Shown piece by piece: positions 11,346 through 23,533 of a stretch of 64,000 nt of DNA. The position numbers and the translations under genes were made by a program. The notes beneath the pieces were generated by a model that had not been told where the DNA came from, searched no databases, and saw only the letters and a list, made by a program, of their open reading frames with translations. Position 1 is the first letter of the stretch, and each line of letters opens with the position of its first letter. Source of the DNA: Torreya grandis (lineage: Eukaryota > Streptophyta > Pinopsida > Cupressales > Taxaceae); assembly GCA_037957365.1 (NCBI GenBank), contig JARHVA010004250.1, forward strand, positions 552,001 to 616,000, in the 5' to 3' direction.

Positions 11346-13250
11346 TTTAACATGATTAGACTACTACACATGTCAAGGATACTAGATATTAGAGTAGATT
11401 AGGCCTTATTGAGTATTCTAGCCAAGCAGTAGAGGTTAGACACATCAACCTTTTGGTTGTAGATAGGGGAGATCATGGCTACACTAGAGGACATCCATTA
11501 TATACTATAGGTTCCCATTATAATTCATCCCTTATACAAGTTGGCTCTAAGGGGTAGATAAGAGGTCTTGGAGGAGATACTAGATAGCTCAACATCAAGA
11601 TGGTTTGGGGGGATACATTAACATTGAAAAGATATAGCTAGTGATGGAAATTCCTCAAGCTGAGGTGATGGGGAGTATGTATGTAAACCTATGATACATG
11701 ATCAAGTTGTGGTTTCTCTCATGGCCATTATCAATGACATTTTAATACTAAAAAATAATGGTTAGTTCCTCCATATAGGGCTGGGAGGCATAGTCAAAAA
11801 CATGTTGATAAATATAGTCATCTTTGCCTAGGTTCTAGTGATATTAGCCTAGTTATACCATGATATTCATTATTTTGTTCATAGTGGTGGATGAAGTATC
11901 TTCTCCTCAACATTTATTTAGGTGTGGACATGGCATCTTGTATCTATTGAGCATCCAGTGGGAAGGCAAAAATAAAGGGCTCAAGATGAGATTATAACAT
12001 ATGGATGGTATCAAGTTAGGCTAGGTCATAGGAGACACTTGGGAGATCTATGGTATTTTAGATGAGCCATTAATGAGATGATTGAGGTTGATGTGAAATG
12101 GAGGCCTTATCGAGATATATAGTTTTGGTTACCATAGGATACATAATATATGTTATACACCACTACTCCTTACTATATTATGGGATGGTAAGATTACACT
12201 ATTGATTGGTACATGATAGATAGGGTATTATGGTAGTTTTGTCTATGACATGATGTAACACTAGAGCCACATAGGTTTGCACATGTAGTGAGAGAGGGGA
12301 TAATGGGGACAAACCTTTGATTGAGCTAAGGTTGGGCTTAGTTTTAGATTGGTACCATTAGTAACCTAAATATATATTTAAGTTGGCTAGTATATGTTGG
12401 TGTGATAGAGGGTTATGTGTCATGGTGGGTTCAACATCATCTATTGATACTAACTATTCCATAGTTTGGAGATGATGTACAACCACCAAGAGTGACCATA
12501 GTTAAAGTAGTGGAGAGGAGAGATATGGAGGGAGAGGAGGAAATAAAAGATATTGAGGTAGAGGAAGGTGATGATGTGGAGCTAGAGTATGTAGATGAGG
12601 AGATAGAGATTGATGTTGATATAGAGATGATGGATGTAGATAGGATAGAGTTTTCCTGAGGTATACATTTGATACTGAATGTTGGGCAATCCGACTCTTC
12701 TAGGATTTTAGTATAAGTAGAGACTCAAACACTCATTGATAAACTGAGATAGGATATAAGTTCCTTAGATATTGAGCTTGTATATTTGCAGGCCAAATTA
12801 GATTTCCATTCCCAATAATTATCCATGGCACATAAGTAGTTAGTAGTATATTAGATAGAGATGTCAAAATTAGGGGTATAGATAATTAGGATGCTCTAGA
12901 TTCATGTAAAACTAAATACAGATATGGATAATTTAAATCCAAAAAGAGTTATGGCTAGATCATAGAGGGATGTCCTAGTATAGGGACATGCATAGGTGGT
13001 AGCCAAGAGAGATACAAATCTATTAGAGTAATATTTAACATGGGCTAAGAGGCATATGCTATAGGCATTGATGTCTAGATTATAGCTAGAGAGGGATGAG
13101 GCTAGACAGGCATCTACAAAGAGAGGTATGATATCTATTTATGATATAAGCCTTTAGGATAAGGATGAAGCAATATACTATAGGACCTTATATAAGGTAT
13201 CAGTACCTCAATAAACTAGGAGACTAACATTATTTTATTATAGGTCATAG
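11346..13250 (+). pseudogene. Plant mobile domain (PMD) protein with acidic and coiled-coil tail, decayed
   Basis: One plus-strand frame can be followed for about 635 codons with over 40 in-frame stops and no frameshift that I can find. The PMD signature is visible in order: the DTSTFWL..GEIMATLEDIHYIL segment at 11,439-11,510, with the start-like ATG at 11,475 inside the domain; a hydrophobic helix with LYHDIHYFVHSGG near 11,855-11,890; WTWHLVSIEHPV near 11,920-11,960; WRPY..FWLP near 12,100-12,135; and MIDRVLW.F..HDV..EPHRF near 12,210-12,280. An Asp/Glu-rich segment follows (12,490-12,650), then a heptad-like tail (IDKLR.DISSLDIELVYLQAK; LQLERDEARQASTKR-like) to 13,250. PMD proteins (MAIN/MAIL-like, or carried by transposons) are plant-specific and linked to silencing and meristem maintenance. 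Without a protein search I cannot tell a host paralogue from a transposon-carried copy; the context favours the latter. Confidence 0.75.
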
Positions 13251-15549
13251 TAGTGATTATCTTCCAAATTATGTTAATCACATAGATATTTTGTGTTATC
13301 CGGATCAATGAAAAAGCCTACACCATAAATGTCCAATATGGGTCCTCTGGCACACCACTACCACCAACAGATGGGAGAGGAGAGAGTTATCAATAGGAAG
13401 ATCATGTAGAGGGGTCCATGAGAGACAGTTAGAGTTATATTAGCTTATACTCAAGACATTGTACTTGTATTTTGATTTATGAGATGTAATTAATGTATTC
13501 ATGACATAATCATATAGTCCAAGTTTGTACTTGAACTCTCTCTTTTGATGTATATGCCCCAATTAATATATATCAACATCGATCACCTTCACATACATAT
13601 GATATTTTTGATATTTTTTGTTATCTCATGTGTTAATTTATTTTAATTTACTTATGTCTCTTTTTCATAGATTAGACTTGATTTATTATATTCTTGATTT
13701 AGACATGCTCCTACTTATAGTACCTAATGTGACAAATAGACTCTATTATCATGAAGATTTGTTAGTTTGGATGATTGGATTAGATAGATAGAGTTGTACT
13801 TGATTCTATTGAAGTGATATGTGAATATTTTTAAAACTTTATTTTATATCGCAAATGAAAGTATGCATCATAATATAGGAAGTATCATGATAACATTTTT
13901 TTGTCAAAATGAATAAAAATGTATACAAGTTAAAACAAGATATGAATAATCAAGCTTCACATGTACACAATAATTCACTTAAATAAATTCTAATTTAGAT
14001 ACAATTATTAAAAACTCAAAATCATTATATGAATAATCAAGACTTAGGTGGAAAACATAATGTACTAAATTAGGGCAGCCTAGGAATAGAAAAACACACC
14101 AATAATTAAACAAACACTTGGTCAAATCAGGGTCAAATACATTCACTCACATCCAAATATATGATTATAAAACAAAGAATCATATAGTAATTAAAATATA
14201 ACAAGTGAATACACCCAAGAAATTAGTAAAACATTTCATTTAGAAACACACAAATGAGATCGAGTAAACATCCCACTAGTAAAATTAGTGTGTATCATAA
14301 TAAGGAATTACTCTTTGAGAACAAGGGTATGAAAAAATAATTATGACCAAGGGGGAAATATAAGAATAGGAAGGGGTGGCTAATTTGATTCCAAATGCCT
14401 CAAAAAAGTGGACTCTGCCTACATAGTCCCATAGACATTTGATCTATCATGGACTTCATACAAAATGTAGTTATCCCAAGGATTTGGGATTTGAATAAAA
14501 TTGATGATAAGTGAGAAAGATAAATTATATACTAGGGACTTGAAAAATGATGAGAGTGTATAATGAACATTCTTTCTAAAATAACAATATATATGCTCAC
14601 AAAACATTAAGAGCATGAGATAAGGTATGGCTGAGTTGACCTCAAAAAATTGCATAGTGCCTACATAGTCCAATTATACCTCAAACCATTGTAGTTTGAA
14701 TGTAAAATAAACATATAAAAAGATAAGTATGATTAGGAATAATAGCATGAACACTTTGAGATAGACTGGTTAACCTCATAAAATGGTGAGAGTGTGAAAT
14801 AGACTAGAAACCCATGTTGAGCAATAAAATGACAACCAATCAATTATGGCATACTATAGATGGGTACCTTGTGGGAAAAAAACCATTGTTTAGGATTTTT
14901 ATGATATTTTAACTTTATAGGGATTTTTGGAATATGTGAAATTTTTAGGGATTTTGGAATTTGTGAACTTTTTAAGTATTTTTAGGATAGAATATGAACA
15001 AGGGAACTTTGACTAGAGAATGCATAGGAAATGGAAAATCTAGAAACACCTATCAAAGGGAAAGGGAATCATGGGTGTGATTTCTCATTATGGATAAGAG
15101 ACATAAACAAGGGAGTGTTTAGACTTGAACAATTCTATAGATATTTCTCAATAACAATGGATAATAGGGTACAATTTTTTCCTTATAATAATGAACTTGG
15201 GTGTGAATGAGTTGTATGGTGAAATGTGAACAATAAATTGCTAGGGACTCAAGGGAAGAATACAAGTCTTGCAAGCTAGTAAATCAAAACATTTCATAAT
15301 TATCACCTTTTTATACAAAAGAGAGTCCAACACAAAACCATGATATACTTATCACCTTCATTGATACTAAATATTGATATAAGTCATTTTTTGAATTGTA
15401 TTTTTTTAATCTAATCCAGGTTGTAATAGGATAGAAGGTGTGGAAGAGTGATAGAATGCCCAAAGCATGGGTGAATAGGGGTGGATAAAGACAAAATGAG
15501 ATAAAAATTCCCCCAAGTGGGAACATTTAGAGACCATAATGTAACCACC
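13251..15549. other. Unassigned sequence downstream of the Tat-like gypsy integrase end
   Basis: For the minus-strand element that follows, this is where a 3' untranslated region and 3' LTR would be expected. I could not recognise LTR ends, and it does not resemble the ~2-kb block at 57.7-59.9 kb. The only structure seen is the short tandem repeat at 14,911-14,988. Confidence 0.35.
14911..14988. repeat. Short tandem repeat, ~28-bp unit, about 2.8 copies
   Basis: The unit AACTTTATAGGGATTTTTGG plus AATATGTG is repeated at 14,911-14,938, 14,939-14,965 and 14,966-14,988 with several substitutions. Confidence 0.65.
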
Positions 15550-16700
15550 TTAAGCATGAAAGTTATTAATATGCATGATATTCATTGGCCAATTGAATTC
15601 ATCACCATCTTTAGTATCTAATTTGTATCTTCCATACCCATTTTTAACTCTAATAATAAAGGGGCACAACCAATTTTATTTGAACTTACCTTTCTTTTCC
15701 CATTCAAAATTAGCATTCTCTTGGTTCTCCTTGAGGATAATATCACCAAGATCAAACTCTCAGGAAATGATTATCTTGTTATATCCCTAATGTAGTTGAT
15801 TTTGATAGGACTTTAGATGATTGAGGTTAGCTAGTCATTTTTCATCCAAAAGATCCAACTTTGATAATCTACCCACTCTATGGTCTTATTCATCTAGAAT
15901 ATATTGTAATAAAATTCACAAATAAGGTAACTTGATCTCAATGAAAATAATGGCTTCTGAACCATAGACCAAAAAATAGGATGTTGTACATGCAAGATTG
16001 TGAATATTAGTAAAATATTCCCACAAATCTTAGAAAAAATTTAAATAGTAGTCACAACCATTATTAGTAAAAATATTATTCATAATTTTGATTAGTGTTT
16101 ATTTGAATCTTTAGATTGACCATTTACCTAAGGGTAAGAAGGTGTAGATAATTTATGATTGATGCAAAATTCAAAATAGAGGGAAATAACATCTTTATTT
16201 TTGAGTGATCCACCATTATCAAATATAATGGTGGATGGAATGCCATAGAGATAAATGATATGATCTAAAAAAAACTTTAAAATATACTTTATTATAATAT
16301 AATTAATTTAGATTGCCTCTAACTTTTTTTATAATACTTGGTTGTAGTAAGAACGTGGTTATGGACATTAGAATAAGTGGGTTTAATATTACTTGTGAAC
16401 TCAAGTCCACATGTGGAAAATGGCCAAGGGGCCATAATTTGTCAAAGTGCCTAGGTTGGAGCATGTATAAGATCACCATGTTGTTGACATGGAAAAAAAT
16501 TATTAATATATTAACATGCATCTACATCCATAGTAGGCCAATAGTATCCAGTTTAAAGAAACCTTTTGGCTAAGACCAAATTTCTAGTGTGGGCACCACA
16601 AATCCCTTCATGAACTTCCCTAAATGCTAATTTAGATTCTTATGTATTTATATAATGAAACAAAGTTACCCCATATCTTATATGATAGAGCATGTTTCCA
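15550..16700 (-). pseudogene. Gypsy integrase, decayed
   Basis: The zinc-binding N-terminus reads EVHEGICGAHTRNLVLAKRFL (about 16,625-16,565), followed by TGYYWPTMDVDAC. The core begins with HGDLIHAPT and PWPFSTCGLEF (first Asp position reads Glu), then FDNGGSLKNKDVISL near 16,230-16,185 (second catalytic Asp kept), and NGQSKDSNK near 16,120, where the catalytic Glu position reads Lys. The C-terminal part GDIILKENQENANFEWEKK ... DGDEFNWPMNIMH ends in a stop at 15,550-15,552, a normal end for this family. The plus-strand open stretch at 15,575-15,790 is a shadow of this. Confidence 0.82.
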
Positions 16701-17099
16701 AGGATGGTATAATGAGAAGTGTTTTGAAGGAAATATTTGGTTTGGTTTTGGGATAAGTCAGGGGGAATAATTTGATCTTGAAGGTATGAATAGTTATTAG
16801 AATACCAAGGGGAATTGGGACAATCAACGGCAAATATAATTTTAGTATATTAATAGGTATGCACTAGAATGAGAAGTTTATCAATCATAAACTGGTACTC
16901 TTTGATAGTTTAACCAATTTTAATCATGGATATACTAGTAGTCATAGCATTAGCAAATTTATTATTAGCTCTAAGAACCTATTCAAATTGGATGAATCTA
17001 AATTTAAGTTTGAACTCATCCACCGGACTTTTATAAGGCACCAATTTCTCATATTTATTTTGGTACTGATTAGTGACTTGGTTGATAATAAGTGAAAAA

Positions 17100-18045
17100 T
17101 ATCCATAGACTTATAAATTTTGAATATTCCACTATATTGTAAGATAAAGTCTAGCAAGTAAAGATTCATATTCAATAATGGTATTTGTCCATGGAAAACT
17201 AATGTGATAATACTTGGGAATAAGATCACCTTACGACATGTTAAAAATTAATTTAGTGGCCAATCCATGTGATGTGAAAGATCCATCAAATTATGTATTA
17301 CTTTCATTTTCTTTAATTATGCTCATAATAGACTCATCTAAAAAGTGCATTATCTTTGGAGTGAAATTTGGAAGTAGAGATTTGGACAATTGATTAGCTA
17401 ACACTTTTCCTTTGATATCTTTATGATGTGTGTACTCTATGTAAAAATCATTGAGCAACATGACCTACTTATCCATGTGAATATTTAAAAATTCCTTTGC
17501 TAATAAATATTTCAAAGGGTTTATTCTAGTAATCAACATTGTTTTATTATTTAGCATGTAATTTCTTAGCTTATGAGTATCAAATAATAATGCAAGACAA
17601 TATTTTTATATTTGGGTATAATTTTTATCATAATAAACCAATATTATACTTAGATAATAAATAACTCTTTTATTTATATGATCATCATGCTAAAATAGGA
17701 GTGCCCCTAAGACATTATTAGTTACAAAAAAGTATAATAAGGTTTTCCTGGTATGGGAAGAACAAGTACAAGAGAATTAGCCAGATATTACTTGAGATTT
17801 TCAAAGGATTGTTGACATTATTAATTCCATTTAAAAGTGGACCCCTTTATTATAATATGGGTAAAAGGGTGACACTGATAGACTAGTTGAGAAATGAAAT
17901 GTTGAATGGCCTAGATCTTCCCTTGTAGACTATGAAGCTACTTCAAGTTAGTACGAGGTGGAATTTCAATAATAGATCAAACTTTGGATAGATCAACTTC
18001 AATGCCTCTATAAGATAATATGAAGCTTGACAATTTTACAGACAT
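17100..18045 (-). pseudogene. Gypsy RT connection and RNase H, decayed
   Basis: The connection segment reads RGIEVDLSKV.SIIEIPPRTNLK.LHSLQGKI near 17,985-17,890, then HFISQL..CHPFT. The RNase H core follows near 17,285-17,150 with FDGSFTSHGLATKLIF, GDLIPKYYHISFPWTNTIIEYESLLARL, matching the DGS...EYEALI pattern of Tat-type RNase H. The 95-codon open stretch 17,229-16,942 continues into the RNase H/integrase linker. Stops and likely small indels interrupt it. Confidence 0.75.
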
Positions 18046-18049
18046 AACC

Positions 18050-18875
18050 CTAAAGACATGCTTTTTAGGGTTAAAACATACATTATATTCATAAAGTGTT
18101 TCAAAGATTTTTCATAATATTATTGTGTTTTCTACTTGAGTCTTTGATTTTCCTAGAATGTCATTGATATAATATTTCATAATGTCTTGCATAAGATCAT
18201 GAAAGGTGACCTTGATTATTTTTTGATAAGTGAAACCCACATTCTTCAAGCCAATTGACATGAATTGGTAATAAAATGTGCCATATGGAGTATTAAATGT
18301 CATTTTATGTTCATCTTCAAGAGTAATTTTGATCTAGTTATATCCCAAGAAACCATCCATAAGAGATTGCATATCATAACCTACTATTGAGTCCAAAATC
18401 AAGTATATATTTGAAAATGGAAAATTATATTGGGGCAGTCCTTATTTAATTCCAAATAAATTATATATATACAAATGCCTATTAGGTTTTTGTTGATGGG
18501 TACCACATTATAAATCTAATATGCATATGGAATAAGCTTGACAAAACTTTTTGTCAGTAACTTTTATATTTTTACTTTGACCAATAGAGCAATTCATGAA
18601 TGCATCTTTCTTAACTTTTTCTTGATTGGTTTTCCATCTAGATGCATGACCAAGTGATGTAAACCTAATGTTATATTTAGACCTAGCATTTTTGAATAAT
18701 CTCAAGTAACTATGTCAATGAATTCCTTGAGAAGGGCAATGAGCACTTCATGTTCCTCTGTAATGAAGGATGCACCAAGATTTATTATCTTTGGATCATC
18801 AAAAATACTAATGTCGATCTATGTTGTGTCTTCCATAATAAGTGTGGATTTATTTTTGCTCAAACCTTTCACCAA
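18050..18875 (-). pseudogene. Gypsy reverse transcriptase, decayed
   Basis: The N-terminal part reads IINLGASFITEEHEVLIALL and GLHHLVMHLDGKPIK, the usual lead-in to a Tat-type RT. Then come YNVVPI near 18,505, MDGFLGYN near 18,345 (the first catalytic Asp lies here), FITP/NTPYGTFYY and MSIGLKNVGFTYQ. The 63-codon open stretch 18,303-18,112 holds the active-site box as YIND (residues 45-48) instead of YVDD/YIDD, so one catalytic Asp is changed to Asn. Stops occur at Gln/Trp positions. RT would copy element RNA to cDNA; this copy cannot. Confidence 0.82.
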
Positions 18876-19465
18876 CTAAATTTGAAGAATCAGTTCAGTG
18901 GCATAATGGGAACATCCCTAAGGTTTTAAGATCATTGTACTCCTTGGGATGAAAATCTAGAGAAGGGTGACTTCCTTCTATTCTAGGCACCCCAGTTTAA
19001 GACCAATGCATAGACCTAAAGATCATAAAGGTAAATTTATCACTAATCTAAAATTAACATTTTGAGGTGAAAACAAGGGAGAATTTAAGAGATTTATAAA
19101 ATAAATGAAGGGTTATTCACCAAAAATAGAGTGAGAACCCATACTACTTTAATGAACACACTAAAAATTACTGAGAATAAGATAATATCACATAAACTTC
19201 ACTAGGGACACTTCAAATGCATAAGTATTTTATATGGAGGCATAGTAACACAACATAACATTGAGAGTGATGAAGTTTATCCACATGTAAATCATGCATA
19301 GACTTGATTGTGAATAATATATGATTCACAAATGAATTATAAGTTCCACACAGAGGTGGTGGAAATGGAAAATAATGAGAGGGGAGAACATTACCCACAA
19401 AAATAGATCAACAAACATAAATATTACACAAAATATGAAAATAATGAAGGGATGTGAACTCAATT
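18876..19465 (-). repeat. Block shared with 57.7-59.9 kb, part 1
   Basis: Nucleotide similarity to 57,748-58,345 is easy to follow (GACTTCCTTCTATTCTAGG; CATTACCCA.A..AAGATCAACAAACATAAA). It is interrupted at 19,466 by the nested chromodomain gypsy element and resumes at 23,534. It sits just upstream of RT in this minus-strand element. It may be LTR/leader sequence or an intron-like spacer. Confidence 0.7.
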
Positions 19466-19816
19466 TTTTATATTCCCTTAGCTTATAGTGCATCTAAGGA
19501 TATGGGTTGCTAACTTATGGATTACACACCTGCATATTAGCTTGTTGCATTTGTCAATGTTCTTAGTATGGTCAACCTATGAAATAACCATGGATAAGTA
19601 AAGTATATATAGGAGCCAATGGTTAGAATTTAATTTTCATATTGTGAATTTTTTTTATTATTTCATTGTTGTGGAGGTTTCCCCCTCAAAGTGGCTCAAT
19701 CACAATATTCAAGTGTTATGCTCTTTCATCAATTATTATTGTGGATCTATTTATTTTGCTCTTCATTCTAGGATAATTAATTCTATTTTTGTGAATCATC
19801 TAAGTAATTTGTTTAA
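19466..19816 (+). repeat. 5' LTR of the nested chromovirus
   Basis: Starts TTTTATATTCCCTTAGC, matching TGTTATACCCTTAAAC of the 3' LTR, so the canonical TG is mutated. Shared internal words include CTTTGTGGAGG-like TTGTTGTGGAGGTTTCCCCCTC and the AACCATGGATAAGTA segment. It ends just before the PBS. Confidence 0.75.
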
Positions 19817-19819
19817 AAG

Positions 19820-19831
19820 TGGTATTAGAGC
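19820..19831 (+). other. Primer-binding site (initiator Met tRNA type)
   Basis: TGGTATTAGAGC lies 3 bases after the 5' LTR and matches the TGGTATCAGAGC initiator-tRNA complement with one C-to-T change. Confidence 0.8.
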
Positions 19832-20225
19832 TTCAATTTGGGCAAGTTTATATGGTGTAATTTTTTCTTCAAATCTAGTGTCCTTAGCACTAGAAGGTTA
19901 AAAAACATAACTTTTGATTTAGGAGGAATTGATATTTTTTCATCGCCACAATTTTGTTTGTGAGGTTTTTTTATAAAATAATTAAAAAACATTTTTTTTG
20001 GGTAAAAAAATCTATAATTATTTTTACCTTGTGAAAATTAGTAGTCACTGGATTCATCTCTATGAGATGATCATAATGGAATATTATACTTTTACACTTT
20101 TTTGGGTCAATTTTTTTCATTCGTGTGCACAATAGTAGTAGTTGTATTTGTCTCAGTGAGATGATTGCAATGGTGTATTCCACTGGTACATTTTTTTGAG
20201 GTTAAAACCCTCCTAGGGTTTTTGC

Positions 20226-21115
20226 ATGGCTATTCTAAACACTCAAGGATGTGGGAAAGGCAAAGAAAATCCAAATACTCCTCACAAATATGACATGGAA
20301 TCTAAAACTTTAGATACATCTATTTTGAAGGTAGTTCAGCAAATTAAGTTAGAGTTATAGGACATGGTGAAAATGATGATTTTTTTATGGTTCAAGGGGA
20401 CATTATAGGGTTGAGAGGGAACTTGTATATCGTGAAGGATCAATTACAAAAAATATGTAAGTAATTGGATAAATTATCTACTAATCCACTAAAATAATCC
20501 TCCACCACTTTAGTTTGGTTCTTCTACTCTAAATAATATCAACACCAATTTTGTCCCTAATTTAATGTTTTCAAAAGTGGACCTACACAAGTTTTATGGT
20601 AATTATTCACTCACTTTACTCACTCAAATTGAAAATTTATTTGATCTACATTAGAATTCATGTTCACAAAAAGTGGTTATAACCTCTTTATATCTATAAC
20701 CTAATCCATTCATTTAGTATCATTGGTTGTGTGATCAAAATAAAGAGAAGGGTGTCCCAGTTTCATGGTAAATATTTTTTGAGTAGTTTCATCTCCATTA
20801 TCACAAAAATGTCTCTAAAAACTATTTTTGTTAGCTAGCCAAGTTGTGCTAAATTGGGACTATCAAAGACTACATTCATCAATTTTATAATCTCTCCTTA
20901 TGTATGGTAGACATCATTGATAAAAATTTAACTGACATATTTTAGGGTGGCCTCAAATATAACATCTAATTGGAGGTTCTCATGTTTCATCCTAGTACTA
21001 TATCTAAGTCCATACTAAGGGCATGCATGTTTTAAGAAAATTAGTTGTCATACGAAGACCTTACACCAATGTTAATGAATGTACCATTCCAACACCATCA
21101 TTTCATCAACCTACC
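20226..21115 (+). pseudogene. Gag of the nested chromovirus, decayed
   Basis: Begins with ATG at 20,226 (MAILNTQGCGKGKENPN). The Retrotrans_gag-like body is readable only in pieces across frameshifts: KVDLHKFYGNYSLTLLTQIE near 20,580 and GWPQI..NI near 20,945-20,970. The capsid C-terminus runs straight into RNase H-connection sequence at about 21,118-21,130, without zinc knuckle, protease or RT. Confidence 0.6.
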
Positions 21116-21117
21116 CA

Positions 21118-23160
21118 ATTGACACCATGATGGAATGGAAGATTCCCAATACCCTCAAGAATCTCCACAGGTTTTTGGGGACAACTAGTTACTATCATAG
21201 GTTTATCAAAAATTATGGTAAAATTGCATCCCCACTCACCTCTTTGTTAAATAAATACTCCTTTCAGTGGATGGATTCAACTAACGAGGAATTTAAATAG
21301 TTGAAAATGGTTATGTGCACAAATCTAATTTTGGATATTCCTAATTTTTCAAAAAAAATTGTTGTGGAGTGTGACACATCAGGATATGGCCTGTGGGTTG
21401 TATTCATGAAAGATGATAGACCACTGACATTTGAAAATCACCAACTTAAGGGAAAAATAGGATCAAACTAATATATAATAAATATATGATGTGTATTTTT
21501 CATGTAATGAAGTAATGGATACCTTATTTGATGGCTTATCACTTACAAGTAAATACTAATATTGATAACATCAAATAATTTTTAGAATAATGTTTGTCAT
21601 CTAAAGAAAAAAAATGGGTGACTAAAATGCTATGTTATAATTTTTAAATATTGTATAATAAATGAAAAAATAATTTGGTGGTAGATGCCCTCTTTCGATG
21701 GGATGAATTGGTTGAAGCATTGTTATGTGCCATGACCATGTGGTAGGTAGATTGGATAGAGGAAACAAGATCGGAATGGGGGAATGATAGTACTACCAGG
21801 GATTTAATTCATAATCTTCAACAAGGTTCTAATGAATTTGTAAAATTTACATGGAAGGGGAACACATTATCATATAAAGATAGATTATACCTTTATAATC
21901 ATTCTCTCCTCAAACATAAAATTATTCAAGAACTTCATGCCAGTCCACTTGGAGGTCACTCAGGATTTTAGAAAACATATCATATAATCAAGCAATATTT
22001 TTTTGGGGAAGGAATCAAAGGGGATGTTTAGAAATATGTGGTTTAATGCATTGTATGCTAAAAAAATAAAGGTGAAACCATTAATACCATAGGTATTTTA
22101 CAACCTTTATCCATCCCTAGCCAGTGTTAGGAAGAGGTTTCCATGGATTTCATTACAAGTCACCAAGGTATAAGGGTAAAAATGTTATCATGGTAGTTGT
22201 AGATCAACTAACCTAGTATGCTCACTTTTTATCCTTATCATATCCATTTTTTTCTATTACAGTAGCTTTTGTTTTTCTTAATACAGTTCAAAAATTGCAT
22301 GTCACTCCTAAAATCATTGTAAGTGACCAAGATAACATATTTACTAGTAATTTTTGGACTAAATTATTTGCATGTTTGGGTACCCATTTGGATCATAACT
22401 CATCCTATCATCCTTAATATTATTTAAAAACTAAGGTAGTTATTAAATCTTGAAGGGTGTCTTCATTTTTTTATTTCTTACAAACAAGACAAATGTGTTC
22501 ATTGGCTACCACTTGTTGAATGGTGGTATAACACATTTTTCCCACTTCTTCCAAGATGTATCCCTTTATGTAATTGTATGGGTATCTCCTCCCATCCATA
22601 ACTTTAGTTTTGATAGTGCATATTAAGGTTCAATCTATTAAGGAAAACATTCACCATCAATAGAAGGTATTATTCAATTTGTAAGAGAATTCAATAATGA
22701 CACAAAATCAAATGAAGCAACAAGTAGATCAACATCACAATGAGTGACATTTTGACATAAGTGATTGGAAATTTGTGCATTTGTATCCATATAAGTAGAT
22801 GTATCTGAAGTAATATAAATAGGATAAAAACATATCACCTAAGTATTGTGGCCCTTACCATATCTTGCAAGAAATCGGTAGTGTGGTTTACAATCTAGAA
22901 TTACCCCCGGCCACTCACATACATCTAGTATTTCATGTATATTTCTTAAATAAAGTAATTGGACATAGAGTTTCCACTCATATTGAGTTACCTAAACTAG
23001 ATGAAGAAGGTATATTATAGACAATGAGGAAATCCTTCATATGTGTACTAAACAACTATAGACTAGAGCCATTAAAGCAATATTTGACTAAATGGTTGAA
23101 CTTGTATTATGAAAATGCAACATGGGAGGGTGAAGCATTCCTAAAAAAACATCTTGGTTT
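21118..23160 (+). pseudogene. RNase H, integrase and chromodomain of the nested chromovirus, decayed
   Basis: An open stretch at 21,079-21,300 encodes the connection: MEWKIPNTLKNLHRFLG, SYYHRFIKNYGKIASPLTSLL. RNase H continues with VVECDTSGYGLWVVFM and DRPLTFENHQLKGK (21,360-21,455) and DNLVVDAL.RWDELVEALLCAM near 21,675-21,735. Integrase shows LHASPLGGHSGF near 21,940, CIVC.KNKGET near 22,050 and W.EVSMDFI near 22,130. The C-terminal part has KYCGPYHILQEIGSVVYNLE (22,835-22,905). Near 23,045-23,155 LEPLKQYLTKWLNLYYENA and TWEGEAFLKKH form a recognisable chromodomain end. Stops and indels are present throughout. Chromodomain-bearing integrases direct insertion to heterochromatin. Confidence 0.8.
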
Positions 23161-23176
23161 GATTCAACATTTTTTT

Positions 23177-23189
23177 AATGGGAGGGGAA
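23177..23189 (+). other. Polypurine tract
   Basis: AATGGGAGGGGAA lies immediately before the TG of the 3' LTR at 23,190. Confidence 0.8.
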
Positions 23190-23533
23190 TGTTATACCCT
23201 TAAACTATAATGTGTCTAGGGATATGTGTGGGGGACGTATGGCTTACACACCATATTATCTTATTGCATTTCTTGATGTTCTTTATATGGTTGGACAATA
23301 GAATAACCATGGATAAGTATACTATATATAGGAGGTATTGGTTAGTATTTTAGCATCATATTATGGATTTTGTTCTTACTTAATTGTTGTGGAGGTTTCC
23401 CCCTCAAAATGGCTCAGACATAATATTCAAGTATTCTGCTCTTTAATCAATTTTTTTTTGGATCTATTTATTCTACTCTTAATTTTGGGATATATAATTC
23501 TATTTTTATGAATCATATAAGTAAATTCCTTAT
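23190..23533 (+). repeat. 3' LTR of the nested chromovirus
   Basis: Begins TGTTATACCCTTAAAC and is similar along its length to 19,466-19,816, with many substitutions, so the insertion is not recent. Confidence 0.78.

Larger units (their letters stand above)
15550..18875 (-). mobile_element. Ty3/gypsy Tat-like retrotransposon, pol region (RT-RNase H-integrase)
   Basis: The minus strand carries decayed but ordered pol domains: RT (18.87-18.05 kb), connection and RNase H (18.0-17.1 kb), then integrase (16.7-15.55 kb). This is the Ty3/gypsy order. Motifs such as the PWPF integrase segment, MDGFLGYN in RT and the GDIILKEN integrase end fit the Tat/Athila side of the family rather than chromoviruses. 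Gag and protease are not found adjacent; upstream lies a noncoding block shared with 57.7-59.9 kb, interrupted by a nested element. LTRs were not identified. Confidence 0.8.
19466..23533 (+). mobile_element. Nested Ty3/gypsy chromovirus-type element, internally deleted
   Basis: Two similar LTRs (about 19,466-19,816 and 23,190-23,533) flank a ~3.4-kb internal region with a PBS and a clean polypurine tract. The interrupted block of the host element ends at CAATT on the left and resumes at TAATTTTC on the right, consistent with a 5-bp target duplication with one change (CAATT/TAATT). The intact relative of the target at 58,337-58,350 reads CAATTTTCATTAAA. Inside are a decayed gag, then RNase H, integrase and chromodomain; protease and most of RT are missing. 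Confidence 0.8.

Noticed and set aside
11346..13250. Reassigned stop codons (TAG/TAA read as Gln) as an explanation for the many in-frame stops
   Set aside because: Stops fall at Trp and Arg positions as well as Gln, TGA is included, and the same elements carry frameshifts, lost catalytic residues and a natural terminal stop. Decay in a normal plant nuclear code is simpler.
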